From contig NZ_SDHZ01000001.1 of NCBI RefSeq assembly GCF_004118675.1, forward strand, positions 2,790,001 to 2,854,000: 64,000 bases of DNA, in the 5' to 3' direction. Position numbers and translations under genes: made by a program. Shown here in pieces: positions 27,793 to 36,997 of the stretch. Source of the stretch: Filimonas effusa. GTDB lineage: Bacteria > Bacteroidota > Bacteroidia > Chitinophagales > Chitinophagaceae. The notes beneath the pieces are model-generated. The model searched no databases. It was not told the origin of the DNA and saw only the letters and a list, made by a program, of their open reading frames with translations. Each line of letters starts with the position of its first letter. Position 1 is the stretch's first letter.

Positions 27793-28722
27793 TTACAAGG
27801 TCACATCAATATTGTCCATACACACATAGGCTGGTGTATTTAATCCGTAAGTACCTGAATCGTTGCCTTCAATATTGAATTCAACACGGGTAACAGTACC
27901 AAGATCCGATAGGTCGAAATAAGTCCATGAAGTAAGCGGACTCACAACAGGTAAATGATTGGAATATTTTGCAAGATCTATCTCAACAGGAACACCACCA
28001 TTGGTAGGTGTATTGCCATTGTAACCATAGGCAAGCAACTTAACATACCCTTCTCCATTCGCGACATCCCTGAGTGGGGTAGCTACACCAATAGTTCCAA
28101 ATGAATTACCGTATTCAATTACGCCATAGGCGTAAGAAGAAAGACATACATACATGCCTTCAATCACGCCGCTGCCCGAAGTAAAATCAAGCGTAGGCCG
28201 TGTAGCATAAGTAGAATTATAGGCGTCTACATAACCAAACATAACGGCAAAGTTGCTGCTGCCGCCGTAGCCGCCGTTTTTAGAGCCGTCAGTGCCGGAA
28301 TAAACGCTGCACTGGTTAAGATACGAATACCACCAGTCACCTGTTTCTCCCGGAATATTCGATTTATAGTTCCAGTCCGAAACTACAAAACCACCATCCC
28401 AGTAGTTCACAGGCGAAGCCCCTCCGGCGCCTTTGATCGCAAACCGCAGGTTGCTGGGCGAATGGGTATAGGGAGCTATCTGGGTGCCGCTATAGGCAGC
28501 ATAAGTATTATCGCCATAAGAAGTAGGACCTGCCATATAACTACTGCCTATTCCTTCAAATGTAATGGTATAGGTAGTGGTTGCTGCTTTGGAAGCATTG
28601 CCCCGGGCGCTCTCCAGCTGCAAGGCAGGATCCTGCACATCATTCTGTTTTGAACAGGAACTGGCTACTGCCAGTGAAATGATTGCAATGAGTAGTGTTT
28701 TACTAAAAAGTGTTTTTTTCAT
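27793..28722 (-). CDS. DUF4465 domain lipoprotein of the cobamide locus
   Basis: The 309-residue lipoprotein (signal LAVASSC, then SKQND) carries a DUF4465-like domain: YWDGGFVVSDWNYKSN, NFAVMFGYVD, GMYVCLSSYAYGVIEYGN and a C-terminal YVCMDNIDVTL strand. DUF4465 proteins recur in Bacteroidota cobalamin-transport loci, and as I recall the surface B12-binding BtuH proteins belong to or resemble this group; that should be checked. Its position between two paralogous PKD-type lipoproteins, downstream of a B12 riboswitch, supports a surface cobamide-binding role. Confidence 0.78.
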   Translation of the reverse strand: MKKTLFSKTLLIAIISLAVASSCSKQNDVQDPALQLESARGNASKAATTTYTITFEGIGSSYMAGPTSYGDNTYAAYSGTQIAPYTHSPSNLRFAIKGAGGASPVNYWDGGFVVSDWNYKSNIPGETGDWWYSYLNQCSVYSGTDGSKNGGYGGSSNFAVMFGYVDAYNSTYATRPTLDFTSGSGVIEGMYVCLSSYAYGVIEYGNSFGTIGVATPLRDVANGEGYVKLLAYGYNGNTPTNGGVPVEIDLAKYSNHLPVVSPLTSWTYFDLSDLGTVTRVEFNIEGNDSGTYGLNTPAYVCMDNIDVTL

Positions 28723-28769
28723 TAGTGCTGAATTTGATGATTTATAGATATGGTTGCCCGGCTTTTCAT

Positions 28770-30254
28770 TTATTTTTTAAGGTTCCTGTCTATAATGGAA
28801 CCCACCTGTAACATCCGCGTCTCTTCCATATTGAAATCGGTCATCTTGCCACCATTGTTGAGAAAGTCCTGCTGGATAGGATATACATTCTTCCTGACCT
28901 TTACAAAGTTGATCCCCGGCAAATGAACAGGCTCTCCCTTCACATTTACCGCCATATCGATATCGATGTTCAACGCCTGTGCAAAAGGACTGGCACCGGT
29001 CAGATCTTTCGTAATGCGCTTGCCTTTACGTGAAAACGATTGCTTCCATCCGTCCATTATTACCATCTCCTTGGCATTGATATCCATGTAGCAGCCGGGA
29101 AAGAATCCTCTGGTAGAAAGAGCCCCCGATGTGGTGGTAGCGCTGCTGAAGGTTTTGTTGGTTTCTATTGTTCCCTGCGCAGAAGATGTTTTATTATCAA
29201 CCCAGCCAAAGTAAGTATATACTCTTTTATTATCCACTACTTCCGTTCTGTCGTAGGTAAAAGTCATCTCATACTCCAGCGTATCCTCCAATCCGTAATC
29301 CGCATTCTTGATCTCATACCACTCATCATCATCAGGCTTGCCGTTTTTATTACGGTCATAAGCCACGTAAACACCCGGCAGATCACGGTTAGAGAAGAAA
29401 GCAGTCAACTCCAGGTCGGTTTTACCAGCAACATTGGCAACGGTATGGTCAAATTTAAAAGTGGCATAACCACCCCATGAACCAACAAAAAGCCGGAGGT
29501 AAGGAGTAGCCTTTCTTAAGGCAGTTGCCTTGGTTAAAAAATCATTATAGGCAAGCGGATATTCAACGCCGTATTTCCACGAATCCTTGTCGCCTATAAC
29601 AGACCAGTTATGCAGTTTCCCGGGTGCCGGCGCATATTCCAGCACAGTATACGCGTTAGTGCTATAGTCTGCCGTTGCTACTGTTATCTTACTGGTAGCT
29701 GTTGCTGTTTGCTTACCTGCCGTAACACGAAGTGTAAGATCATAAGAACCCGGCTCCGGTGAAATAAAACTAAGATGCAGACTTTTAGCAATAACAGAAT
29801 CGCCTATCGACCACTCATAAGCATAATCACTTCTTTTAGGCCCTTTCACCAAAGGTGCAATTTCCACTACTTCACTGAGCGGCGCAGTAAGCACACTGCC
29901 CATAGATATTACAATGGCCTCCTCTACATGTATCTTAAATGATTGCTCATCGGCGCCACCTTTATTATTTACTTTAAAACGAACGTCAAAGTCTCCTGGT
30001 ACAGTAGCTTCAAATGTATAGTTGATCTGGTCCGAAGCCACCTTCTTCCCATTCACCAGCCAGGTATAACTGTTCCCCGCAACATTGGTGATATTGGGCG
30101 CCAGCACCATCCTATCGCCAATATTCAAAACAATGGTATCGGCTCCTACACCGGAAATACTGGGCGCAAAGAACTGATCTTTCCTGCACGAGAAGGCAAA
30201 GAAAATAATAGCTGCAAGCAATGTCAAACAAATGACTTTTTTCATGTGTTTCAT
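28770..30254 (-). CDS. Surface lipoprotein of the cobamide locus, PKD-like domains with EF-hand-type loop
   Basis: The 494-residue protein starts with a lipoprotein signal (IIFFAFSC, then RKDQ, again K-D after the cysteine; the ATG at 30245 is an alternative start). Two PKD-like repeats (about 30-200) are followed by a domain with FDHTVANVAGKTDLELTAFF and the EF-hand-like loop DRNKNGKPDDDE. It is paralogous to the 507-residue protein at 26198-27721. The second half ends with the block LPGINFVKVRKNVYP, also shared with its paralogue. Located 38 bp after the BtuG-like gene. Confidence 0.77.
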   Translation of the reverse strand: MKHMKKVICLTLLAAIIFFAFSCRKDQFFAPSISGVGADTIVLNIGDRMVLAPNITNVAGNSYTWLVNGKKVASDQINYTFEATVPGDFDVRFKVNNKGGADEQSFKIHVEEAIVISMGSVLTAPLSEVVEIAPLVKGPKRSDYAYEWSIGDSVIAKSLHLSFISPEPGSYDLTLRVTAGKQTATATSKITVATADYSTNAYTVLEYAPAPGKLHNWSVIGDKDSWKYGVEYPLAYNDFLTKATALRKATPYLRLFVGSWGGYATFKFDHTVANVAGKTDLELTAFFSNRDLPGVYVAYDRNKNGKPDDDEWYEIKNADYGLEDTLEYEMTFTYDRTEVVDNKRVYTYFGWVDNKTSSAQGTIETNKTFSSATTTSGALSTRGFFPGCYMDINAKEMVIMDGWKQSFSRKGKRITKDLTGASPFAQALNIDIDMAVNVKGEPVHLPGINFVKVRKNVYPIQQDFLNNGGKMTDFNMEETRMLQVGSIIDRNLKK

Positions 30255-30292
30255 TTTCGGTTTATCGTACTCCTTCTTTAATCAGAGCTTGT

Positions 30293-31444
30293 TTATTGTT
30301 TAGGTAATAATGCAAAATGAGCAGGTATATCACCAGTGCGAACGCTCCATTTCTTCTTCCCCTCCTTCGTAAAACAGTAAAGTATGCCGGGCGCAACATA
30401 ATTACCCGCATCAGTTACATAAATGTCTTTTGTAACCGGGTGTACCATTATCCCATAAGGTATCTCTATCTCCTTGTCGGTGCCATCAGTAATAAAGGAA
30501 CGGCTGACCACCTCGCGCGTACGTGTATTTACAATGCCATAGGTGATAACGTTCGAGTAAGTAATATAACTCCACTCTGTACTGTAGATATACAGCGAAT
30601 CGCCATCCAGGTAAAAATTACTGACAGCAACAGGTAAGGTATCAGTAACCTTCTGCTGCACTTTATCTATAAAATAAAGCCGCGAAGGAAGTTGCTTGTA
30701 ATCCCCCCTCGATGTCACCCATAGATCACCACGTTTGTCAGCTTGTATATGATGAAGGTTATAGGCTACATCAATACGCTTATCCTCCGTAAAACTGGCC
30801 AGGTCAATCACCGAAACAGTTCGCTCATACTTCTCCGAACTCCCCGCCCCCATATAACCGCCAGAGTTGGCTACATATATCTTACCATCCGTAATCTCCA
30901 GCTCATCAGGCTGAAAGCCTACAATACACTTGCTTACTACCGCAAGTGTAGCCGTATCTACTTTCGCCACATACCCCTTCTGCGTATAATCCGGGTTAAT
31001 TTCAATGGGACCGGCATATGAAGTGATATAAGCAAAACCTTTATCAAACTTTATATAACGGCAATTAGGGATCTCGATCTGCCCGATCCTTCGCGCAGTC
31101 TTTGCATCCATCACCTCTATCTTATTGGAAGCATTGATAACTGCATAAAGCCTGCTGCCATAAATAGCGATATCATTCCCTACATCTCCCAGCTCCTTGG
31201 GAACATTCGGATTAGTGACAGCATAAATATTCCTTTGATAATTACCGGTGGTATAATCGAAATAATCCAGCGTGCTTTTATTACTGCCCATATTCCCCTC
31301 ATTCAGCAGGTAAAAGCCATAGAAGCCGTTTTCGGATGGGCCGCCCAGCGAAATATCTTCATTACCAAACACCTCCACATCTTTTCTGCACGAAGCAACT
31401 GCAAACAACAGTAACACTATGATGAACAATGAATACTTTCTCAT
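30293..31444 (-). CDS. btuG: BtuG-like surface lipoprotein, YncE/DUF5074-type beta-propeller
   Basis: The 383-residue lipoprotein (signal LFAVASC, then RKDVE) has the YncE/DUF5074 start FLLNEGNMGSNKSTLDYFDY-like region near residue 50 and about seven blades such as VMDAKTARRIGQIEIPN and VSVIDLASFTEDKRIDV. In Bacteroides, BtuG of this type caps BtuB on the cell surface and binds cobamides very tightly. Its first bases overlap the end of the BtuB-like gene by 4 bp, which fits translational coupling and a complex of the two. The name is by homology and context, not by measured binding. Confidence 0.8.
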   Translation of the reverse strand: MRKYSLFIIVLLLFAVASCRKDVEVFGNEDISLGGPSENGFYGFYLLNEGNMGSNKSTLDYFDYTTGNYQRNIYAVTNPNVPKELGDVGNDIAIYGSRLYAVINASNKIEVMDAKTARRIGQIEIPNCRYIKFDKGFAYITSYAGPIEINPDYTQKGYVAKVDTATLAVVSKCIVGFQPDELEITDGKIYVANSGGYMGAGSSEKYERTVSVIDLASFTEDKRIDVAYNLHHIQADKRGDLWVTSRGDYKQLPSRLYFIDKVQQKVTDTLPVAVSNFYLDGDSLYIYSTEWSYITYSNVITYGIVNTRTREVVSRSFITDGTDKEIEIPYGIMVHPVTKDIYVTDAGNYVAPGILYCFTKEGKKKWSVRTGDIPAHFALLPKQ

Positions 31445-33516
31445 AGCTCAACAGATAAAATGATTTTGAAATTTCGTTTCGGCATCGGGTAATTATACAC
31501 CACATCATAATCCTGGCTGAACACGTTATTGAGCTCACCGGCAACTTTAAACCGACACCTGTTAAGTTTAATCTCCTTCGACGCCGACAGGTCACTGGTA
31601 TACCAGGGCTGCTCATAGTTCTCAGGTATATTGGCGGAATTATGATAACGCTTGCCTACATAAATAAAACTGTAGTTCAGCCGCCATGTTTGATATTGCA
31701 GGCTCGATATAAGCGAACCGCTATGCCAGGGAATATAAGCGATCTGGCCGCCATAAGTCAACTTCTGTATTTCAGGATTTTTAGATTCCGTCATGTCCTG
31801 CGCCTTTTGATAAGTATAACCAGCCCTTACATTCAATAAAACATTCCCCGGAAACCGAAAGGTCTGATTAGCCACCACATCCACACCCTTTATCTCCACT
31901 TTCCCGATATTCATGATCATCCAGCGGTACATGCTATTCCCTTTGAGAACGGCAACGATCTTATCCGTAACCTTGTTATAATAAACATCCGATTGTAGCT
32001 GCCAGTCACATAAAAAAGAACTTGGCCGGTTTATGCGATATAAAAAGCCAATATTGTATTGATGTGTAAATTCCGGCTTCAGACTAATATTGCCGATATC
32101 GGTATAATACAGGTCATTGAAAGTGGGCATCCGGAATATATTCTTATAGAAGGCCCTGATGTTCAAATCAACTTTCCGAAAAGGCTTGTACGACACAAAC
32201 ACTGCCGGTGTCACTTCATTCCTCGAAGGCGCCGCTACTGCAGAGTCACCAACAGAAGTGTTCCCCCTGGTAATACGCTCATGAACAAACGTACCTAAAA
32301 CACTTGCCTGCATTTTAAACGCCCCCAGGTCTGCTGCTCCTGCTAATGAAACAAGTGATGTAAACCGCTTTGGAAAAACAAATCCATCCAGGTTAGAATG
32401 AAGTGTGTTATACTGGAAATCTGTCGACAAATTAAGATCAACCTTCTTCGACAAACTATATTTATTCGCAACAGAAGCATACCACTCCCGCTGACGGAAA
32501 TTGTTATCGATATACATTAAGGTCGTATCAGGGTTCAGGTAACGCATATAGTCGTTGGCATACTTTGCATTCACCTGTATATCGTAACCATTCACAATAT
32601 TCTTCTGAAAAGAGCCCTGCAAAAAGAAGTTCCGGTCCCACTGCCTTTGAGAACGCTTCCACACATTATTGACGATGGCGCCGGGTATGCCTCTTTCTGA
32701 ATGATAGAAATACCCTTTCACGTTCCACCATCCACGGTTGATATTGCCATACAGCCCGCTTTCAACCCGCTTCGCATCGATATCACCATTTTCCCTGATA
32801 GCAGTAGTATCCCAGGCTACATTGCCCGACTCATGAAACACCCTTCTGTAACGGAAAGGATAGCGGCCGGAAGACTTCACATATTCACCACTTAAAGAAT
32901 AGTTTATGTTTTTCGTTAACTTTTGCTCAAGCAATAAAGAAGGATTGACCAGGTCAAACGAACCCGTTTTAAATACACCTTTAAAATTTGTTCTTTTTAA
33001 AGAGTCAAATACCGGCTTCCTGCTCCGCAGGTAAATAGAACCGGATGAACCATAATCTTTGGCAGGTTGAAATATCTCGCTTTTCTGCCCGTTATAAAGA
33101 GAAATGGATTCTATATTATCCATCGAAAACTTCCCAAGATCCACCTGCCCGTTTTGAGCATTTCCCAACTGAATGCCATCATAAAATACGCCCATATGAT
33201 TGGTACCCATACTGCGTATATCTACCGTTTTCAGCCCGCCTATTCCCCCATAATCCTTTACCTGCACCCCGGCAAAATAACGGATCGCATCGGCAACAGA
33301 AAAACTGTTTAAACTTTTCAAATGCGCACCAGCCAGCCTTTGCGAAGGAATAACTTCTTTATACCCCGATGTGGAGATAGTAACATGCGGCAACGTTTTA
33401 ACCACGCTGGTATCCATACGTATAGAATCCCGCCCGGTTTGTTGCGCGTACAGGTTCATACCAATAACTGTCAAAAACACTGCTGCCAGCGTCTTCAATG
33501 CCTCTGAATGATCCAT
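31441..33516 (-). CDS. btuB: BtuB-like TonB-dependent outer-membrane receptor for cobamides
   Basis: The 691-residue protein has a signal peptide, a plug domain (VADAIRYFAGVQVKDYGGIG and VDIRSMGTNHMGVFYDGIQL near residues 75-120) and a 22-strand-type barrel ending with a terminal phenylalanine-poor strand FKIILSVEL. The preferred start is the ATG at 33516; an in-frame TTG precedes it. A cobalamin riboswitch sits 120-300 bp upstream, and a BtuG-like gene overlaps downstream, so it very probably imports cobamides across the outer membrane. BtuF/BtuCD are not in this window. Confidence 0.88.
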   Translation of the reverse strand: MDHSEALKTLAAVFLTVIGMNLYAQQTGRDSIRMDTSVVKTLPHVTISTSGYKEVIPSQRLAGAHLKSLNSFSVADAIRYFAGVQVKDYGGIGGLKTVDIRSMGTNHMGVFYDGIQLGNAQNGQVDLGKFSMDNIESISLYNGQKSEIFQPAKDYGSSGSIYLRSRKPVFDSLKRTNFKGVFKTGSFDLVNPSLLLEQKLTKNINYSLSGEYVKSSGRYPFRYRRVFHESGNVAWDTTAIRENGDIDAKRVESGLYGNINRGWWNVKGYFYHSERGIPGAIVNNVWKRSQRQWDRNFFLQGSFQKNIVNGYDIQVNAKYANDYMRYLNPDTTLMYIDNNFRQREWYASVANKYSLSKKVDLNLSTDFQYNTLHSNLDGFVFPKRFTSLVSLAGAADLGAFKMQASVLGTFVHERITRGNTSVGDSAVAAPSRNEVTPAVFVSYKPFRKVDLNIRAFYKNIFRMPTFNDLYYTDIGNISLKPEFTHQYNIGFLYRINRPSSFLCDWQLQSDVYYNKVTDKIVAVLKGNSMYRWMIMNIGKVEIKGVDVVANQTFRFPGNVLLNVRAGYTYQKAQDMTESKNPEIQKLTYGGQIAYIPWHSGSLISSLQYQTWRLNYSFIYVGKRYHNSANIPENYEQPWYTSDLSASKEIKLNRCRFKVAGELNNVFSQDYDVVYNYPMPKRNFKIILSVEL

Positions 33517-33634
33517 CAATAATTGATTTCAGACAGCTTACCGATTGACATACGAAAACAAATAGATACTGAATAGCTTCAGCTCAGGTTGTATTCAAAG
33601 CCCCATCCTCGAAAGCTTTAAAAAAATATGTGCA

Positions 33635-33815
33635 GTGGCAGGTCTCCTGACTTATTCTCACTTTAGACGGCCTTCCCATTTTTATTCACTAAAAACAGTG
33701 GCGAACAGATTGTCAAAGTGTTGTTATAGAACTTACAGTAGCGGGTCTGTTCAGGATTTACACCTGATTCCCTATTAATCCTAACATCGTGAAATTTATG
33801 CTAAGAACCATTTGC
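33635..33815 (-). ncRNA. Cobalamin (AdoCbl-type) riboswitch
   Basis: Read on the minus strand, the region contains, in order, GGGAATCAGGTG (33761-33772), then CAGACCCGCTACTGTAAG (33732-33749), a GCCACTG element, GGGAAGGC, and the B12 box AGTCAGGAGACCTGCC (33637-33652). These are the core conserved parts of the cobalamin riboswitch, all in correct order. It lies in the 5' leader of the BtuB-like gene, so binding of cobamide should repress the uptake operon. Outer limits are approximate. Confidence 0.95.
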
Positions 33816-33933
33816 GCCGTGAAAATACTACAAAATATTGATTTTTATTAAAGAGTTGCAGATTGGTGGCGACAGAGGCTACAAACCATGGGTTCAAAAT
33901 AACCTGTAAATTGTGACATAAAAAGACTGGGCT

Positions 33934-33977
33934 ATGCCTATTAGTAGTTGCTGTAAACAACAACTACTAATAGGCAT
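33934..33977. repeat. Near-perfect 20-bp inverted repeat (stem-loop)
   Basis: Arms 33934-33953 and 33958-33977 pair at 19 of 20 positions around the 4-nt loop TAAA. It sits in an otherwise gene-free stretch (33816-34250) between the B12 riboswitch and the Rhs gene. No poly-T tract adjoins it closely on either strand, so a simple terminator is not clear. A mobile-element remnant or recombination mark of the accessory island is possible. Confidence 0.7.
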
Positions 33978-34250
33978 ACTCATTTTATATACTGCGTGTA
34001 TAGGTTTAAAGCGTATTTCTTCGCAAATGGGTTGCCTGTGGATGTGATTGGAATATATGGGAGCCAGTGGGTGTTTTTTATAGCTCATGGGGTATTTTAG
34101 AGATAGGGGGACATCAGGGCTAACCTATGGACTGGAAGAATTATCGGCATTCTTCCCTGAAATGCAGGACGCTGATTTGAGGTTAGCCGGTAATTTTCAC
34201 TTGTAAATCCTTTTTATAAGTGGTAAATTAGGGCAACCCAAACCTAATTC

Positions 34251-36530
34251 ATGACAACCTATCGCCACCAGCTAAATGCTCACCTGTTCCGGGGAAACTA
34301 CCTGTTATTTTTACTTATTGTATTTCTTATTGTTTCGTTATTTGTTCGGAGAGTTGATGCGCAGTCGTTTCGGATGGAAAGCGATCCTAATGTGCATATT
34401 TACCTGAAGAATGCTGTAGCGCAGAGAGCCGGATGGCGCGTGTGGGGCAACCGACAGATTTCCGGCTTCATTAATATGGCGGTGGTAAACGAGGTTTCGC
34501 ATAGTTTGTATTTATTTAATACCTATGGGCGATTATTTGATTCGACGGTGTTAACGGCGCATGATTATGCAAGTCTGGTAGATGGTACGACGGATGTGTT
34601 TGGCTGGTACCGCAACAGGCTGGATAGCATTTGGCGTTGTATAGAGGATATAAAGCTAAAGTTGCGCTTATTATCGCTTTCTGGAAGCAAGAACTTGCAT
34701 GGTTCTGGCATTAGAGAAGAGCGGATATCACTGAAAAGTGAGGGTATGCCGGATGTTATACAGGCATTAGAGCAAGAGCAGAAAGCATTGGCATTGCAGC
34801 GGGCTATCGTGCAGATGCGTTATAATAGAGTTGCTGATAGGAGTACACCTATCACAGACCGGCGGCTACTAGGGGCTATGCTAAAGCGAAAGGACAGTAC
34901 ACTTTTTTATGCTGCTGACCCGTTAGCTAAGTGGCCAATGATGTCGCTACGGCGTACAGATGCGATGTTGCGTATTTATGACAGGTGGGGAAAAGTAACC
35001 GACAGTCTGAAACTGGTAAATAGCGCTTTGCTGACGGAACAGCGGATCAATCCTTTTGAATTGTACCGGGTTTGGCAGGAACGACGGCACCAGTGGCTGC
35101 TGAAGGAAGTGCAGGCGCTGCAGCGGAAACAATCAGTTCATAGTTTGAAACAATATCATCAGGCATCTTACCGGAAAACGCAGGAGAGGTTAAGGCTACT
35201 ATACGAGGAGTTGGATGAACTGGATAAGCAGGTGGAAGGTAATATTGCGCCAGATGAAGCGGCGCTTTTGAAGGCGGTACAGTTAGAATATAGCAGCCAG
35301 GAAGGATGCTATAGTTACCTGTCAGGACTTGGGGTAAGCTATTCTTATGCAACTATCCGTGGCGACAAGCGATATGAACTAACAAATCACTTAAGTAATG
35401 TGGTAACAACTCTGACAGACAGAAAGGTGCCTGTTAGTAGTAACGGCACAACGATTGAGTACTATATTGCAGATGTAGTATCGGCACAGGATTATTATCC
35501 TTTTGGGATGATACAGCCTGGGAGGAATTATAATATTGAGGGGTATAGGTACGGATTTAATGGTCAAGAAAGTAGCAAAGAAATTAACGAGAATAGCTAT
35601 ACTGCATTATTTTGGGAGTATGATGCAAGAATAGGCCGCCGCTGGAATTCTGATCCTATCTTTAAAGCATATGAATCTCCTTACTTATCTTTCGGAGGCA
35701 ATCCAATTATAAATATCGATCCTGATGGAAGTGATACGATTAATATTACCCGTACAACAACAAGAAAAGCTGGAGGTGTAATAAAAAGCGGGTTAGATAA
35801 TTTTCCATCCAGGAGGATTCCGGACGTAATCACCAGAAGAGGGGATATTGCTATCGCTGCTGCCGAGGGAGATGATGTATTCAGAATTACAAATGTCAAT
35901 GTTATTATTGATGAGAATGGAAATACAACCAGAGCTTCTGAAACTGCAACCCTGGAACTTAATAATCCGAAGACATATTATCGGAGCGGCGGTCATAATA
36001 TGGAAGGGTATCTTGACGATCGTTATGCATTGGCTGCGAATGCGCCTGATTGGTTGCTAAAATATTATGCAGCTAAAAATGGAGATATTGGCGTAAAATC
36101 TGCGATAGCATATCAAAAGACTGTACCATTTGCTTATGCATTGAACACTGTAATGAACGTTGCTTATACAGTTAGTGGGTTCTACGGTATGCTTAGATTT
36201 ACTGTATCAAGCAAGGCCATGGCAGCTGCTGCAAGCGAAGGATTGCAGGTTACGAGTGGGCTTTCTGAAAGCGAGTGGCTTAGAATTCAAAATGCGGCAA
36301 CAAGAATAAATAAGCCAATTACAGTTGTCGGCAGCAGGGCTTCGGGGCAGGCAGGAGCTTATTCAGACTGGGACTATGTAATACCAGCACTTAAAAATAG
36401 TGAGTGGAAAAAGATTAAAAATTCCTTACCTGGTTCTCGTTCTATTTTAGATAATATGCCTCGTAGTATTGATCTGCATCAACCACCATTATTGCCCAAT
36501 AGGCCACATATAACAATTAATCCACGTTGA
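34251..36530 (+). CDS. Short Rhs-core polymorphic toxin candidate with nucleotidyltransferase-like C-terminus
   Basis: The 759-residue protein has a membrane/signal segment (about 14-36), an unrecognised N-terminal region with strongly helical, charged stretches (about 50-350), then an Rhs-associated core (about 374-490): YELTNHLSNVV, DYYPFGMIQPGR, YRYGFNGQES, DARIGRRWNSDP and GGNPIINIDPDG. The C-terminal part (about 490-759) ends with a polymerase-beta-like motif near 696: VVGSRASGQAGAYSDWDYVI, followed by a possible third acidic strand SIDLHQ. This suggests a nucleotidyltransferase toxin. No YD repeats are seen and the protein is far shorter than usual Rhs proteins. The region is visibly AT-richer than its neighbours, which points to transfer. 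Confidence 0.75.
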   Translation: MTTYRHQLNAHLFRGNYLLFLLIVFLIVSLFVRRVDAQSFRMESDPNVHIYLKNAVAQRAGWRVWGNRQISGFINMAVVNEVSHSLYLFNTYGRLFDSTVLTAHDYASLVDGTTDVFGWYRNRLDSIWRCIEDIKLKLRLLSLSGSKNLHGSGIREERISLKSEGMPDVIQALEQEQKALALQRAIVQMRYNRVADRSTPITDRRLLGAMLKRKDSTLFYAADPLAKWPMMSLRRTDAMLRIYDRWGKVTDSLKLVNSALLTEQRINPFELYRVWQERRHQWLLKEVQALQRKQSVHSLKQYHQASYRKTQERLRLLYEELDELDKQVEGNIAPDEAALLKAVQLEYSSQEGCYSYLSGLGVSYSYATIRGDKRYELTNHLSNVVTTLTDRKVPVSSNGTTIEYYIADVVSAQDYYPFGMIQPGRNYNIEGYRYGFNGQESSKEINENSYTALFWEYDARIGRRWNSDPIFKAYESPYLSFGGNPIINIDPDGSDTINITRTTTRKAGGVIKSGLDNFPSRRIPDVITRRGDIAIAAAEGDDVFRITNVNVIIDENGNTTRASETATLELNNPKTYYRSGGHNMEGYLDDRYALAANAPDWLLKYYAAKNGDIGVKSAIAYQKTVPFAYALNTVMNVAYTVSGFYGMLRFTVSSKAMAAAASEGLQVTSGLSESEWLRIQNAATRINKPITVVGSRASGQAGAYSDWDYVIPALKNSEWKKIKNSLPGSRSILDNMPRSIDLHQPPLLPNRPHITINPR

Positions 36531-36532
36531 TT

Positions 36533-36964
36533 ATGAAAATAGATGATGTTATTTTGATTAATAAATATGGTCAAGGCTTAATTTCCGACAAAGAGCTGCT
36601 CGATCGATTTATGTTGAATGATTTAACGCAAAAGCGAAACTACTTAAAAGGGATGATAGGCTTAATTGGACAGTCAAAGCCACAGGATAGCGATGCAGAG
36701 ACTGCTATATTGAATAGCAAGCTAAAACCGACTTTTACCCCTTGTATTCTGATCAAAAAGGGGGTGGCTAGTCATAATCTTCAAAAATTGGCGGAACTGC
36801 CCGAACCTGAATTATTAAAGGTGCTGCGTATTTTTCTGAGCTTGTTTAAAATTGCCTATCAACGTAGGTTTTTGAAGGAAAAAAACATTCCTCATAAATG
36901 GTGGTACTGGGATTTGTCATTAGAAAATAATGTGCAAAAGATTCTAGCATTGAATAATACATAA
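36533..36964 (+). CDS. DUF5958 family protein, probable immunity partner of the Rhs toxin
   Basis: The 143-residue cytoplasmic protein starts at an ATG 2 bp after the Rhs stop codon (an overlapping TTG at 36527 also exists). It shows the DUF5958 pattern as I recall it: NKYGQGLISDKELLDRF near the start, LKPTFTPCILIKKGV near residue 70, LPEPELLKVLRIFLSLFKIA, and a final KWWYWDL. Small genes directly after polymorphic toxins normally encode immunity proteins. That role is inferred from position; DUF5958 has no function known to me. AT-rich like the toxin's end. Confidence 0.7.
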   Translation: MKIDDVILINKYGQGLISDKELLDRFMLNDLTQKRNYLKGMIGLIGQSKPQDSDAETAILNSKLKPTFTPCILIKKGVASHNLQKLAELPEPELLKVLRIFLSLFKIAYQRRFLKEKNIPHKWWYWDLSLENNVQKILALNNT

Positions 36965-36997
36965 GGAGTAATCACGGTGGAGCTAAGGGACTACTAC

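Noticed and set aside
33894-34088. 64-codon frame on the minus strand over the 20-bp inverted repeat
   Set aside because: The peptide is low in information, partly made by the repeat arms themselves, and has no family features or start signal.
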